Part shown: one piece after another, positions 45,341 through 57,100 of the stretch
Numbering within the stretch: the first letter of the stretch is position 1
Layout of the letters: each line of letters opens with the position of its first letter
NCBI RefSeq assembly: GCF_910594005.1
Contig: NC_057825.1
Location: 46,655,037-46,719,036, forward strand
Origin: Cervus elaphus
Lineage: Eukaryota > Chordata > Mammalia > Artiodactyla > Cervidae
Direction of reading: 5' to 3'
DNA length: 64,000 nt
Notes under the pieces: generated by a model
What the model was told of the DNA's origin: nothing
The model's input: only the letters and a program-made list of their open reading frames with translations
Database searches by the model: none
Translations under genes and position numbers: made by a program

Positions 45341-45459
45341 ATACCATGAAAAGAGATGGTGAGTATTATATGGACAGCCTCTACGCTATCTTCAATTGAC
45401 CCACCCAAGGAAGCCTTCTCTTGCTTGTTTTCCTATCTTTGTCTGATCAGTGTTCTTTC

Positions 45460-46349
45460 TGTAACTTATATGCAGAGTACATCATGAGAAACACTGGGCT
45501 GGGGGAAGCACAAGCTGGAATCAAGATTGCCGGGAGAAATATCAATAACCTCAGATATGCAGATGGCACCACCCTTATGGCAGAAAGTGAAGAAGAACTA
45601 AAGAGCCTCTTGATGAAAGTGAAAGAGGAGAGTGAAAAAGTTGGCTTAAAGCTCAACATTCAGAAAACTAAGATCATGGCATCTGGTCCCATCACTTCAT
45701 GGCAAATAGAGGGGAAACACTGGACACAGTGGCTGACTTTATTTTTCTGGGCTCCAAAATCACTGCAGATGGTGACTGCAGCCATGAAATTAAAAGACAT
45801 TTACTCCTTGGAAGGAAAGTTACAACCAACCTAGACAGCATATTAAAAAGCAGAGACATTACTTTGCCAACAAAGGTCTGTTTAGTCAAGGCTATGGTTT
45901 TTCCAGTGGTCAAGTATGGATATGAGAGTTGGACTATAAAAAAAGCTGAGTGCCAAAGAATTGATGCTTTTGAACTGTGGTGTTGGAGAAGACTCTTGAG
46001 AGTCCTTTGGACTGCAAGGAGATCCAACCAGTCCATCCTAAAGGAGATCAGTCCTGGGTGTTCATTGCAAGGACTGATGCTGAAGCTGAAACTTCAATAC
46101 TTTGGCCACCTGATGCGAAGAGCTGACTCATTTGAAAAGACTCTGATGCTGGAAAAGATTGAGGGCAGGAGGAGAAGGAGATTACAGAGGATGAGATGGT
46201 TGGATGGCATCACCGACTCAATGGACATGGGTTTGGGTGGACTCCGGGAGTTGGTGATGGACAGGGAGGCCTGGGGTTCTGCGGTTCATGGGATCACATA
46301 GAGTAGAACATGACTGAGTGACTGAACTGAACTGAACTGAACTGAACTC
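45460..46349 (+). repeat. BovB LINE 3' fragment
   Basis: It starts at 'aacttatatgcagagtac' in the RT, so motif B and upstream parts are missing, and runs to the CTGAA terminal repeat. Motif C reads YADG (GCAGATGGC), with the second Asp lost. Frames 45421-45834 and 45699-46301 overlap because of a frameshift near 45715. Confidence 0.95.
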
Positions 46350-46382
46350 AAAGAGCCCTGATCATTCTTCACTTTATCTCAG

Positions 46383-46415
46383 TCAGTCAGTTCAGTTCAG
46401 TCGCTCAGTCGTGTC
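46383..46415 (-). repeat. 33-bp BovB 3'-terminal micro-insertion with TSD
   Basis: Only the last 33 bp of BovB, in reverse, flanked by perfect 13-bp repeats cactttatctcag at 46370-46382 and 46416-46428. It lies 33 bp from the end of a BovB in the opposite orientation. Confidence 0.92.
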
Positions 46416-46889
46416 CACTTTATCTCAGTGTGTTTTAATTTTCTCCATTTCTTGGCCACTGGTAGCCCTATCAGGACTAAAACCAATTAAAGACCATAGA
46501 CTCCATGAGGACAGATTCCCAAGCATAATTTGGCATCAGTAAAGGATGCATATTTTTCTAAAATTTCTCATAGTAATTAGGGATTGTTCTGATCCAATCA
46601 TGCTTTCTCAGGAAGACAGACTATTAGGGGAGGAGCAAGTGTGAAGTCAGCAGTCTAGCATTCACGCCCAGAAATTTATGCTCATTGATTGATAATTTGT
46701 GAACAAAACACTACCCCTCTCTGCACATGCTTTATACGCTTCTCCCCTTCACACATACACAGTACCAGTAATTCATTTCTAATACATGAGCTATCTGGTT
46801 AGAAAATCAAACATCAAAACATCAAACCTAAAATCAAAGATGAGAAAATTGCTTAGAGGGTAGCTATCAATTGTATCACCATAAAACAA

Positions 46890-47040
46890 ATCAAGAGATA
46901 ACTGAGTGAGATGATGGATATGTTAATTACATAATTGTGGTAATCTTTCCACAATGTATACATATATTAAATACCAAATTATATGCTTTAAGATAAGCAA
47001 TTTTATTTGTCAGTTTTACTTCAGAAAAAGCTGAGGGAAA
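46890..47040 (+). repeat. L1M-type L1 3' end
   Basis: 'gagatgatggatatgttaat', 'ttgtggtaatctttccacaa' and 'tgtatacatatattaaatac' are the well-known text of older L1 3' UTRs. Confidence 0.8.
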
Positions 47041-47639
47041 CAAGATGGAGTTTGACTATTCTCAATGGCTTTTCTTTTTTCACATACAATAAGGAGTTAG
47101 ATAAAATAATCTCTAAAGTTCTATTGAAATCTAATCATTCTATATGAGGTTTAGAAAGATTTAATGGTAGCAATTTAGGAAGGAGTGAATATTGATCATG
47201 GTTCTAAATTGTACTGACCTGTTTGCATTCCAGTATACTGCAAATCAAGAGTCACTGTAAAATCACTAAAGACATAAGTTTGCCCACTTTACTCAAATGT
47301 TTGATACATGTTATCTTTGTGAGGAAATACTTTTTTTTCTCTAAAAAAGTATTGTATTTCCCAATCATACTCTTCTACACAATACTTATATTGGAATGAT
47401 TTCCATATTTTAGCTATAGTTAATAGGCTTTGCCTAGAGAAATGTATTTCTTCATGTGAATACTTATTCACTTTTACTGAATTAGAGATTACCCTCTTTA
47501 ATGTACATGCCTGTTGAAAATTATTTTCCTTTTTATGAGGTGCAAGAATACTAATGTATTCTTCCTTAAATTTACTCTTTCTCAGTTTTACAGTCATCAA
47601 GATTTTTTGATGGCTTGAGATATATCCTTATGACCCTCT
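47041..47639. other. no assignable feature
   Basis: The minus frame 47289-47600 (103 codons, Lys-rich) is the longest non-repeat frame here, with no recognised family. Confidence 0.4.
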
Positions 47640-48075
47640 TAAATTCAAAGTGTCAACCATTTTGACTCACATTTACTTCTTCCAAAATACCACATACCCT
47701 TGTCTCCTGATGAGAACAACTTTTGTGCATATTACTCTGCATGAAACATTCTATCTCCCCACTTATTTGCCTCTTAAATTTCTTTTCAACATTGAGAGTC
47801 ATCATAAGTATTACTGCTACTGAAAAGTACTACTTCTTTAGGGTTCTCCCATAGAATTCCTTTTATTAATACAGATCTCTCTTAGGAAATTCCACAGTAC
47901 CTTGCTTTTCTTTCAACATTTTGTATTGTGATTGTCTATTTATTTGTATGTACTTTCTTGGCCTGAAATCTGATTCTGTATCAAACACAGTGTCTGTCTC
48001 ACGGACTTCAGCACAGTGCTTGGTACATCATAGGTACTCGCTGGGTATTTGTGATATGTATAAATGAATGTCATT
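47640..48075 (+). repeat. L2 LINE 3' end
   Basis: Collinear L2 3' features: 'cattctatctccccacttat', 'ccacagtaccttgcttttct', 'tattgtgattgtctatttat' and the end 'cagcacagtgcttggtacat', then 'aggtactcgctgggtatttg'. Confidence 0.7.
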
Positions 48076-48156
48076 GACTAAATGCTAGTTAACCCAGAAC
48101 ATCCAAACATGATTGATTTTTTTCTTGATTAGTAGATTATGATTGAAATCCTCTAT

Positions 48157-48371
48157 GTGTGTGTGCATGCTCAGTCATGTCAGACTTTTTGTGACCCTAT
48201 GAGCTGTAGCCAGTGAGGCACCTCAGTCACCTTGATTTTCCAGGCAAGAATATTGGAATGGGTTTCCATTTTCTCCTCCAGGGGATCTTCCTGATCCAGG
48301 GATCTAACCTGTGTATTCTGAGTCTTTTGCATTGGCAGGCAGATTTTTTCCCACAAAGACACCTGGGAAGC
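48157..48371 (-). repeat. Bov-tA SINE with perfect 14-bp TSD
   Basis: Full-length in reverse though diverged internally. TSD ttgaaatcctctat at 48143-48156 and 48372-48385. Confidence 0.95.
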
Positions 48372-48385
48372 TTGAAATCCTCTAT

Positions 48386-49374
48386 AGGAAAAATATATAA
48401 TTGGCTAATATTTCTTTTGATTTATACTTTAGAATCAAGGTGTATTATGAGAATATACAAATATTTTCTCTCCATAGTCCATATCACATCTATTTTTTCT
48501 TTAAAATAAAACATGGTTTGTGCTTTTCCCTTTGTGCATTGAGTCCATTTTTCCAACATGCTTTATTACAAAAGGATAATATTTCCTTCATTTTCTCCTC
48601 TAAATCTTGAGAACTTTCAAATCATGACTGCAAAATTCATGATGAATAGTTAACAGCTGATAAATAATTCACCTCCATAAAATTTGTAAGCTTATGATGG
48701 TCCTACAAATGAGCAAAGCTGATGTTATCATACTTTTTGGATTTTAGTAACTAATATTATCCTGTAGTCACTTACAGATTTATTCAGCCCATCTAGATTT
48801 TTTTTTTCTGAAATAAATATATGCAGGGTATGCAGACAAACATTTGTTTTTATGGGTTGCTACTGAATGAATGCCTTTGTTTTGTTCACAAATATAGCTC
48901 ACATTTTACAAAGGCTTATCATTGTAAAAACATTGAAATGGCTACAATTTGATTCTCAAAAATAAAAAATTTATACTTTTCTGAACTTCTGTTAAAATGA
49001 ACACATGAAAAATTACTACCATCAAAAGATTTTTCTTACTATGGAAATTTATTAATGGAATCTTAGTAAAAACATACCACTTCCAAATAAAACTATAACT
49101 TAGAACTAGACTCCCCAGGTTTAGTAAAAAGAACTTTCTGGAATGAAAACTAAAGGAACTGAGTTAAAAAAAAAAAAAGAGAGAGAGAGAGATACAAAGA
49201 TAACTAAATAAATTAAACTCTGAAATAATGAGATATTAAAATACTATAATATTTCATTTTTCATTAGATCTAGTTATTTAAAAACATCAAAAGCCTTAAC
49301 ATATAAGTTTTTTAAACTATTAGACCTCTTTATTTAATAATTTAATAATAAACAGAAATGATCATGGTATTCTC
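48386..49374. other. AT-rich DNA, no assignable feature
   Basis: A GA microsatellite lies at about 49167-49192. Nothing else is recognised. Confidence 0.5.
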
Positions 49375-49475
49375 AGTCATGCGTTCATTCAGCAAGTAAT
49401 TTTTGAGTACCTTCTCTGGTAATGTAGATGCTACAGATAGATCAGTGAACAAAAATAGCAAACCTACAATATCTA
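49375..49475 (-). repeat. L2 3'-end relic
   Basis: 'cgttcattcagcaagtaatt' and 'agatagatcagtgaacaaaa' are the antisense L2 end. Confidence 0.6.
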
Positions 49476-49629
49476 CTTTTTCCCTTTAGTCATAACTTTT
49501 ATCAGTCAGACATTTATTTTGTGTGTAGATTTCCCTACACTTTTACATTAAAAATAGCTTTTTCTTTTTAAAGGATGCAATGTGTTTGTAAGGCATACGT
49601 TAAATTAAACTTAACCTTAAAGTCACTTT

Positions 49630-49950
49630 CCAATATCCATTAGGTGCAACAAATACTGTTTGATTTCACTTGTATGAGTCACCTAGAATCGTTGGATTCA
49701 TAGACTCAGAAAATACATTGGTAGATGCCAGGGGCCTAAGAATGGAGGAGTTGGGGAGAAGGAGTGGCAAGTTGGTGTTTAGTGGGAACAGAGTTTCTGT
49801 TTAGGAAGGTGGAAAATTCAGTATATGAATGATACTGAGAGTCGCACAACAATATGAATGTACTTAGTGGCACTGAACTGCACAGTTAAATATGTTAAAA
49901 TAGTATGTTTCATATTATGTGATTTTGCCACAATAAAAGAAAATTTAAAA
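49630..49950 (+). repeat. L1M-type L1 3' UTR
   Basis: The typical order is seen: 'ttgatttcacttgtatgagt', 'ttggtagatgccaggggcct', 'agagtttctgtttaggaagg', 'cactgaactgcacagttaaa', ending 'ttttgccacaataaaagaaa'. Confidence 0.8.
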
Positions 49951-50499
49951 GTGAGAAACCTGTAGTATTTATTTTACATGTAGTCAACACAATGCAAGCA
50001 CAATGAAAATGCATTTCTGATTATTTTTACTCTATGGTAATGTTTTATAAGGACAAGTGGAGCATCACACACTAAAACAGAATCCAGAGCTTTCAGGAAA
50101 GCGTGATAGTAACTAACATCAGATGTGCTTTCTTTTGGATAATAAATTATTTTAAATGTGTGGTTAAAAAAAAAAGTCCTTCCCTCCCAAACGAAATGTT
50201 TTATATTTCTTGAAAGGCAGAATCAAAAATATTTTCTAAAATCAATGCAAATTAATTTTTAAATCTTCAGTATTTCATAAAATTTTACTTTTCTTAAAAA
50301 AAGTATTTATATTAAATTTCCTTTTGCAAATTGCCTGCTAAATATGTTTTTGCTCTCTAAGATGTCTCTATAAACAGATGTCTTTTAATCAGTGGGCAAA
50401 GAATTTGAAAACATGTTAAGAAATTAACTATTTTGAGAAATCACATAGCAATAACTTAATCTTGCAATACATGCTTTTGCATTTACTTTACATTTATAA
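49951..50499. other. AT-rich DNA, no assignable feature
   Basis: Nothing recognised. Confidence 0.5.
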
Positions 50500-50542
50500 T
50501 TGAATTTTATCTGATTTATAATATTATATTAATTTCAGGTAT

Positions 50543-51543
50543 CAGTTCAGTTCAGTTCAGTTGCTCAGTCGTGTCCGACTCTTTGCAACCCCATGAATCG
50601 CAGCACGCCAGGCCTCCCTGTCCATCACCAGCTCCCGGAATCTGCTCAAACTCATGTCCATCGAGTTGGTGATGCCATTCAACCATCTCATCCTCTGTCG
50701 TCCCCTTCTCCTCCTGCCCCCAATCCCTCCCAGTCTCAGGGTCTTTTCCTGTGAGTCAACTCTTCGCCTAAGATGGCCGAAGTATTGGAGTTTCAGCTTC
50801 AGCATCAGTCCTTCCAATGAACACCCAGGACTGATCTCCTTTAGGATGGACTGGTTGGATCTCCTTGCAGTCCAAGGGACTCTCAAAAGTCTTCTCCAAC
50901 ACCACAGTTCAAAAGCATCAATTTTTCAGCACTCAGCTTTCTTCACTGTCCAACTCTCACATCCATACATGACCACTGGAAAAACCATAGCCTTGACTAG
51001 ATGGACCTTTGTTGGCAAAATAATGTCTCTGCTTTTTAATACGCTATCTAGGTTGGTCATAACTTTCCTTCCAAGGAGTAAGCGTCTTTTAATTTCATGG
51101 CTGCAATCACCATCTGCAGTGATTTTGGGGCCCCCAAAAATAAAGTCTGACATTGCTTCCACTGTTCCCCCATCTATTTGCCATGAAGTGGTAAGGCCAG
51201 ATACCATGATCTTAGTTTTCTGAATGTTGAGCTTTAAGCCAACTTTTTCACTCTCCTCTTTCACTTTCATCAAGAGGCTTTTTGGTTCCTCTTCACTTTT
51301 GCCATAAGGGTGGTGTCATCTGCATATCTGAGGTCATTGATATTTCTCCCGGCAATCTTGATTCCAGCTTGTGTTTCTTCCAGCCCAGCATTTCTCATGA
51401 TGTACTCTGCATATAAGTTAAATAAGCAGGGTGACAATATACAGCCTTGACGTACTCCTTTTCCTATTTGGAACCAGTCTGTTGGTCCATCTCCAGTTCT
51501 AACTGTTGCTTCCTGACCTGCATATAAGTTCTCAAGAGGTGGG
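50543..51543 (-). repeat. BovB LINE 3' fragment nested in L1
   Basis: About 1.0 kb in reverse from the CAGTTCAG end to the RT region around 'ctcaagaggtggg'. tcaggtat at 50535-50542 and 51544-51551 is the duplicated target, confirmed because the L1 is contiguous across it. The frame 50926-51273 keeps 115 codons of the C-terminal RT region. Confidence 0.95.
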
Positions 51544-51644
51544 TCAGGTATACAATGTAGTAGTTCAATTTTTGTAGATTATAATTTATTTAAAATTACT
51601 GTAAAATATAAACTACATTCCCTGTGCTATACAATGTATTCTTG

Positions 51645-51860
51645 TGCATACTTGTGTGCCAAGTCACTTCAGTTGTGTCCGACTCTGCAACCCCATGAAC
51701 TGTAGCCCACCAGGATCCTCTTTCCATAGGATTCTCCAGACAAGAATACTGGAGTGGGTTGCCATGCCCTCCTCTAGGGGATCTTCCCAACCCAGGAATT
51801 CCATGTCTCTTATGTCTTTGGCATTGACAGACATGTTCTTTACCACTAGCACCATCTGGA
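51645..51860 (-). repeat. Bov-tA SINE nested in L1
   Basis: Full-length in reverse, of the 'CACTAGCACCATC' head type. The tcttgtgca/tcttgca flanks fit an imperfect TSD inside the L1. Confidence 0.92.
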
Positions 51861-52115
51861 AATCTTGCAGATTATTTATTTCATACATAGTATAAATTAT
51901 TTATTTTATGCATAGTACCTATGTAGTAGTTTGTCCTTTTACTCCCCTACCTCTACTTTGCCCTTCCCCCTTCCCTGTTCTCAATGGTAACTACTAGTTT
52001 ATTCTGTAAATCTATGAGTCTGTTTCTGTTTTGCTATATATGTTTTTTTTTATTCCACATATAAGCAATAATATACATTATTTGTCTTTCTGTAACTTAT
52101 TTCTGGCATATTTTA

Positions 52116-52621
52116 ATTAAAAAAAAAAATTTTGCCTTACAAACATTTGAGTGCCAGAATTACTATACTGTTGTTTGTTTAACTGAGAAATAAGTATTTT
52201 AAAGTATTTTCTTAAGTTTTCACTTTAGAATGAAACACAAACAATAGAACTCTTTGAAATAATATGATTGAAGTTTGGGATGTTCTTACTCAGAATTCTT
52301 TATGTGCATTTCACAGGCTCACTCTGTGGCTCATATCTTATTAAAAGTAGATGAGAGACTCAAGTAAGAAGTCTATATCCTAAATAGAACCACCTTCAGA
52401 CCTCAGTTTTTAAAACTGCATTTCTATGGCTTACTCAGTTTTTTTTTTTTTTTTTAAATTTCACAACTTTGAGGGACAAGAAATGCTAAGAACACACAGA
52501 GTTTCCAAGTCAGCAGCAATGAGGATCATGGAAATCCATTGTACTTATCATTGGGCTTTTCCCTGGTCATGATTTACTGGAAAAAGTCATCAACAGTCCA
52601 AACGTATTAGACAAAATTAAT
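52116..52621. other. no assignable feature
   Basis: An A tract follows the L1 at 52119-52130 and a T tract lies at 52440-52456. Nothing else is recognised. Confidence 0.5.
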
Positions 52622-52848
52622 TTCCATCAATTGATCCTAAAGGAAATCAACCCTGAACATTCATTGGAAGGACTGTTGCTGAGGCTGAAGCTCTAATACT
52701 TTGGCCACTTGATGTGAAGAGCCAAATCATTGGAAAACACCCTGTTGTTGAGAAAGATTAAAAGCAAAAGGACAAGGGGGCAGCAGAGGATGAGATGGCT
52801 AGGTAGCCTCACTGACTTAAAGGACATTTGAGGAAACTCTAGAAGATG
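52622..52848 (+). repeat. BovB LINE fragment, both ends missing
   Basis: About 225 bp of the BovB C-terminal/3' region. It stops before the terminal repeat, where a SINE follows ('ctctagaagatggggg'). Confidence 0.9.
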
Positions 52849-52849
52849 G

Positions 52850-53065
52850 GGGGCTTCCTAGGTGGCACAATGGAGAAGAATCTACCTGCCAAAACAGGGG
52901 AAGCAAGAGTCACAGGTTTGGTCCCTGAGTTGGAAAGATCCCTTGGAGCAGGAAATGGCGACCCATTCTGGTATTCTTGCCTGGAAAATTCCATGGACAG
53001 AGGAGCCTAGTGGACTAAAGTTCAAGGGGTCACAAAGAGTCAGACATGACTGAACACACACACAC
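52850..53065 (+). repeat. Bov-tA SINE
   Basis: Full-length plus-strand copy with a CACACACA tail (53051-53063). The flanks aaactctagaagat and aaactaggagat look like an imperfect TSD. Confidence 0.92.
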
Positions 53066-53077
53066 AAACTAGGAGAT

Positions 53078-54115
53078 AGTATCCAAGATGGCAGAGTAGC
53101 AGAATGTGCACTCATCTTCTCTGGTGGGAACACAAATTCGCAACTAACTGCTGAACAACCATCAATAGGAGAATGTTGGATCCCACCAAAAAACGATACC
53201 CTGAATCCAAGGGTAAAGGAGAAGCCCCAGCAAGATGGTAGGATGGGTGAAATCCTGTTTAGAATAAAACCTTATACCTGTCAAAGATGCACAGAGGGCC
53301 CCCCAAAACTCTGTGGGCACCAGGACCCAGGGAAAGGAGCAGTGACTCCCACAAGAGACAGAGTCAGACCTGCCTTTGAGTGTTTTGAGTGTCTCCTGCA
53401 GAGGCATGGGTCATCAGTCACCTGCCATGGGGACAGGGGCTCTGGATGCAGCAGACCTGGAAGGTACAATGTGTGGTATAAGTCCTCTTGGAGGACGATG
53501 CCATAAAGGTGACCATAGGCTGAGCAGACGACCCACAAATAGGAGAACAATTACAGCAAAGAAGTACTTGCAATTTTGCAAAAGTTCTAGGCCCACAACA
53601 GGTTCCCAACCTGAGGACCTGGCAAAGGAACTGAGAACCCCCAGGGAATCTGAAGGCCAAAGGACTTGATTACAGGACTTCCACAGGACTGGGGAAACTG
53701 ACTCTTGGAGGGCACAAACAAAACCTTGTGCACACCAGGACCCAGGAGAAAGGAGAAGTGACCCCAAAAGAGCCTGAGTCAGACTTCTCCAGAGTGTACA
53801 GGAGTCTCCAGTGGGGGCATGGGTCTATAGTCAGGGGCATTGAATACAACAGTCCTGGGAGCAGTGGTGTGCTGGGATTACTCCTACCACAGATTGGCCT
53901 CAGGCCAAACAACAGGGAGGGAACACAGCCCCACCCATCAGCAGATAATGGAAGTAAAGATTTAGTGAGCATGGCCCTGCTCACCAGAGCAAGACCTTGT
54001 TTATGCCACAGCAAATCCCTCCCATCAGGAAGCTTCCACAAACCTCTTATCCTCATCCATCAGAAGGAAGACAGAATGAAAACCACAATCACAAGAAAGT
54101 AGCCAAACTTCTCAT
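53078..54115 (+). repeat. L1 5'-UTR-like block at the head of a near-full BovB
   Basis: Second copy of the block at 1.7 kb: starts 'agtatccaagatggcagag', keeps 'cgcaactaactgctgaacaa', and ends 'aaaaccacaatcacaagaaa'. The repeated module of about 150 bp lies at about 53292-53445 and 53705-53860. It runs on into text that precedes the BovB coding part ('caatgaaactatgaaccatg'), so it looks like the 5' UTR of this BovB rather than a separate insertion. Confidence 0.65.
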
Positions 54116-57100
54116 GTAGATCACAGCTCTGTCTGACTCAATGAAACTATGAACCATGCCTCGTTCAGTTCAGTTCAGTTCAGTCACTCAGTTGTGTCTG
54201 ACTCTTTGCAACCCCATGGACTGCAGCATGCCAGGCCTCCCTGCAGAGATTACTCAAACTCATGTCCATTGAGCCGGTGATGCCATCCAACAATCTCATC
54301 CTCTGTTGTCCCCTTCTCCTCTCGCCTTCAATCTTTTCCAGCCTCAGGGTCTTTTCAAATAGGTCAGCTCTTCCCATCAGGTGGCCAAAGTATGGGAGTT
54401 CCAGCTTCAGCATCAGTCCTTCCAATAAACATTCAGGACTGATTTCCTTTAGGATGGACATGTTGGATCTCTTGCAGTCCAAAGGACTCTCAAGAGTCTT
54501 CTCCAACACCACAGTTCAAAAACATCAATTCTTCAGTGCTCAGCTTTATTTATAGTCCAACTCTCACATTCCCTGTAGGGCCACCCAAGACAGATGGGTC
54601 ATGGTGGAGAGTTCTGAAAAAACATGGTCCACTGGAGAAGGAAATGGAAAACCACTTCATCATTATTGCCTTGAGGAGCCCATGAATAGTATGAAAAGGT
54701 GAAAAGATATGACACTGGAAGAGGAAGTACCCAGGTCAATAGGTGCCCAATATGCTATTGGAGAGAAGAGAAATAGCTCCAGAAGGAATGAAGAGGCTGA
54801 GCCAAAGTGGAAACAACTCCTAGGTGTGGATGTGTCTGGTGGCAAAAGTAAAGTCCAGTGTTGTAGAGAACAATATTGTATAGGAACCTGGAATGTTAGG
54901 TCCACGAATCAAGGTAAATTGAAAGTGGTCAAATAGGAGAGGGCAAGAGTGAACATTGACATTTTAGGTAATGGACAGGAATGGGTGAATTTAATTCAGG
55001 AACCACTGTATTTGAGTTGTTGCATCCAAAATGCAGTACTTGGGTGCAATCTTAATAATGAAGAGTGATCTTGGTTAATTTCCAAGGCAAACCATTCAGT
55101 ATCATAGTAATCTAAGTCTATGCCCCAACCACTAATGCCAAAGAAGCTGAAGCTGAACAGTTCTATGAAGATCTACATGGCCTTCTTGCACTAACACCAA
55201 AAAAGATGTCTTTTTCATCATAGGGAACTGGAATGGAAAAGTAGGAAGTCAAGAGATACCTGGAGTATCAGGTACAAAATGAAGCAGAGCCAAGGTTAAC
55301 AGATATTGGCCAAGAGAAAGCCCCGGTCATAGCAAACACACTCTTCCAACAACACAAAAGATGACTCTACACATGGACATCACAAGATGGCCAATACTGA
55401 AACCAGATTGATTATATTCTTTGTAGCCAAAGATGGAGAAACTCTATACAGTCAGCAAAAACAAGACTGGGAACTGACTGTGACTCAGATCATGAACTCC
55501 TTATTGCATAATTCTGACTTAAATTGATTAAAGTAGGGGAAAAAAACTAGGTAATTCAGAAATGACCTAAATCAAATCCCTTACAATTATACAGTGGAAG
55601 TGACAAATAGATACAAGGGATTAGATCTGATATACAGGTGCCTGAAGAACTATGGGCAGAGGTTCATAACATTGTACAGGAGGTGGTAATCAAAACCATC
55701 CACAGGAAAAAGAAACGCAAAAAGGCAAAATGGTTGTAGGAGGCCTTACAAATAGTTGACTAAAGAGAAACAAAAGGCCAAGGAGAAGAAAGATATACCC
55801 ATCTGAATACAGAGCTCCAGAGAATAGCAAGGGTAGATAAGAAAGCCTTCCTCAGTGATTAATGCAGAGAAATAGAGGAAAACTATAGAATGGGAATGGC
55901 TAGAGAAATCTTCAGGAAAATCAGAGATGCCAAGGGAATATTTCACACAAAGATGAGCACAAAAAAGGACAGAAACAGTACAGACATAACAGAAGCAGAA
56001 GATATTAAGAAGAACTGACAAGAAAACACAAAAGAACTATACACAAGAGATTTTAATGACCCAGATAACCATGATGGTGTGATCACTCACCTAGAGTTAG
56101 ACAACCTGGAGTGCGAAGTCAAGAGGGCCTTAGGAAGCATTACTGGGATCGAAGCTAGTTGAGGTGATGGAATTCCAGCTGAGCTATTTCATATCCTAAA
56201 ATGTGATGCTGTGAAAGTGCTGTACTCGATATGCCTGCAAATTTGGAAAACTCAGCAGAAGCCACAGGACTGGAAAGGGTCAGTTTTCATCCCAATCCCA
56301 AAGAAGAGCAATTGCAAACAATGTTCAAACTAACTCACGATTGCACTCATTTCATGCACTAGCATAATAGTGCTCAAAATTCTCCAACTTAGGCTTCAAT
56401 AGTACATGAACTGAGAACTTCCAGATATTCAAGCTGCATTTAGAAAAGGCAGAGGAACCAGAGATCAAATTGCCAACATCCATTGGATCATAGAAAAAGC
56501 AAGAGAATTCCAGAAAAAAGCATCTACTTCTGCTTCATTGGCTACACTACCACTTTTGAGTGTGGATCACAACAACGTATGGAAAATTCTTCTCGAGATG
56601 GGCACCAGACCACCTTACCTGCCTCCAGCGACAATTGTATGCAGGTCAAGAAGCAACACCTGGAGCTGGACATGGAACAACAAACTAGTTCCAAATTGGG
56701 AAAGAAGTATATCAAGGCTGTATACTGTCACTCTGCTTATTTAACTTATATGCAGAGTAAATCATGACAAATGCCAAGCTTGATGAAGCACGAAGTGGAA
56801 TCAAGAGTGAAGGGAGAAATATCAATAACCTCAGATATGCAGAATACACCACTGTTATTGCAGAAAGTGAAGAGGAACTAAAGACCCTCTTGAAGAAGGT
56901 GAAAGAGGAGAGTGAAAAAGCTGGCTTAAAACTCAACATTCAGAAAAACATAGATAATGGCATCTGGTCTCATCACTTCATTGAAAGAAGATAGGGAAAC
57001 AATGGAAACAGTGACAGACTTATTTTGGGGGCTCCAAAATCACTGCAGATGGTGACTGCAGTCATGAAATTAAAAGACACTTGCTCCTTGGAAGAAAAGC

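Larger units (their letters stand above)
50500..52115 (-). repeat. L1 3' UTR, split by a BovB and a Bov-tA
   Basis: Antisense L1 3' UTR. The outer part up to 'ttaatttcaggtat' (50542) continues after the BovB as 'tcaggtatacaatgtagtag', then 'ttccctgtgctatacaatgt', then after the SINE as 'ttatttatttcatacatag' and on to 'tcccctacctctactttgcc', 'gtctgtttctgttttgctat' and 'tctttctgtaacttatttct'. The three pieces are collinear, showing one older L1 hit twice. Confidence 0.85.

Noticed and set aside
47289..47600. 103-codon Lys-rich frame on the minus strand
   Set aside because: No recognisable domain and flanked by old L1 and L2 remnants. Chance frame or decayed repeat is more likely.
50541..50562. 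Short GTTCA/TTCAG tandem repeats as a CRISPR-like or satellite array
   Set aside because: They are the terminal tandem repeat of BovB, seen at the end of nearly every BovB copy here.
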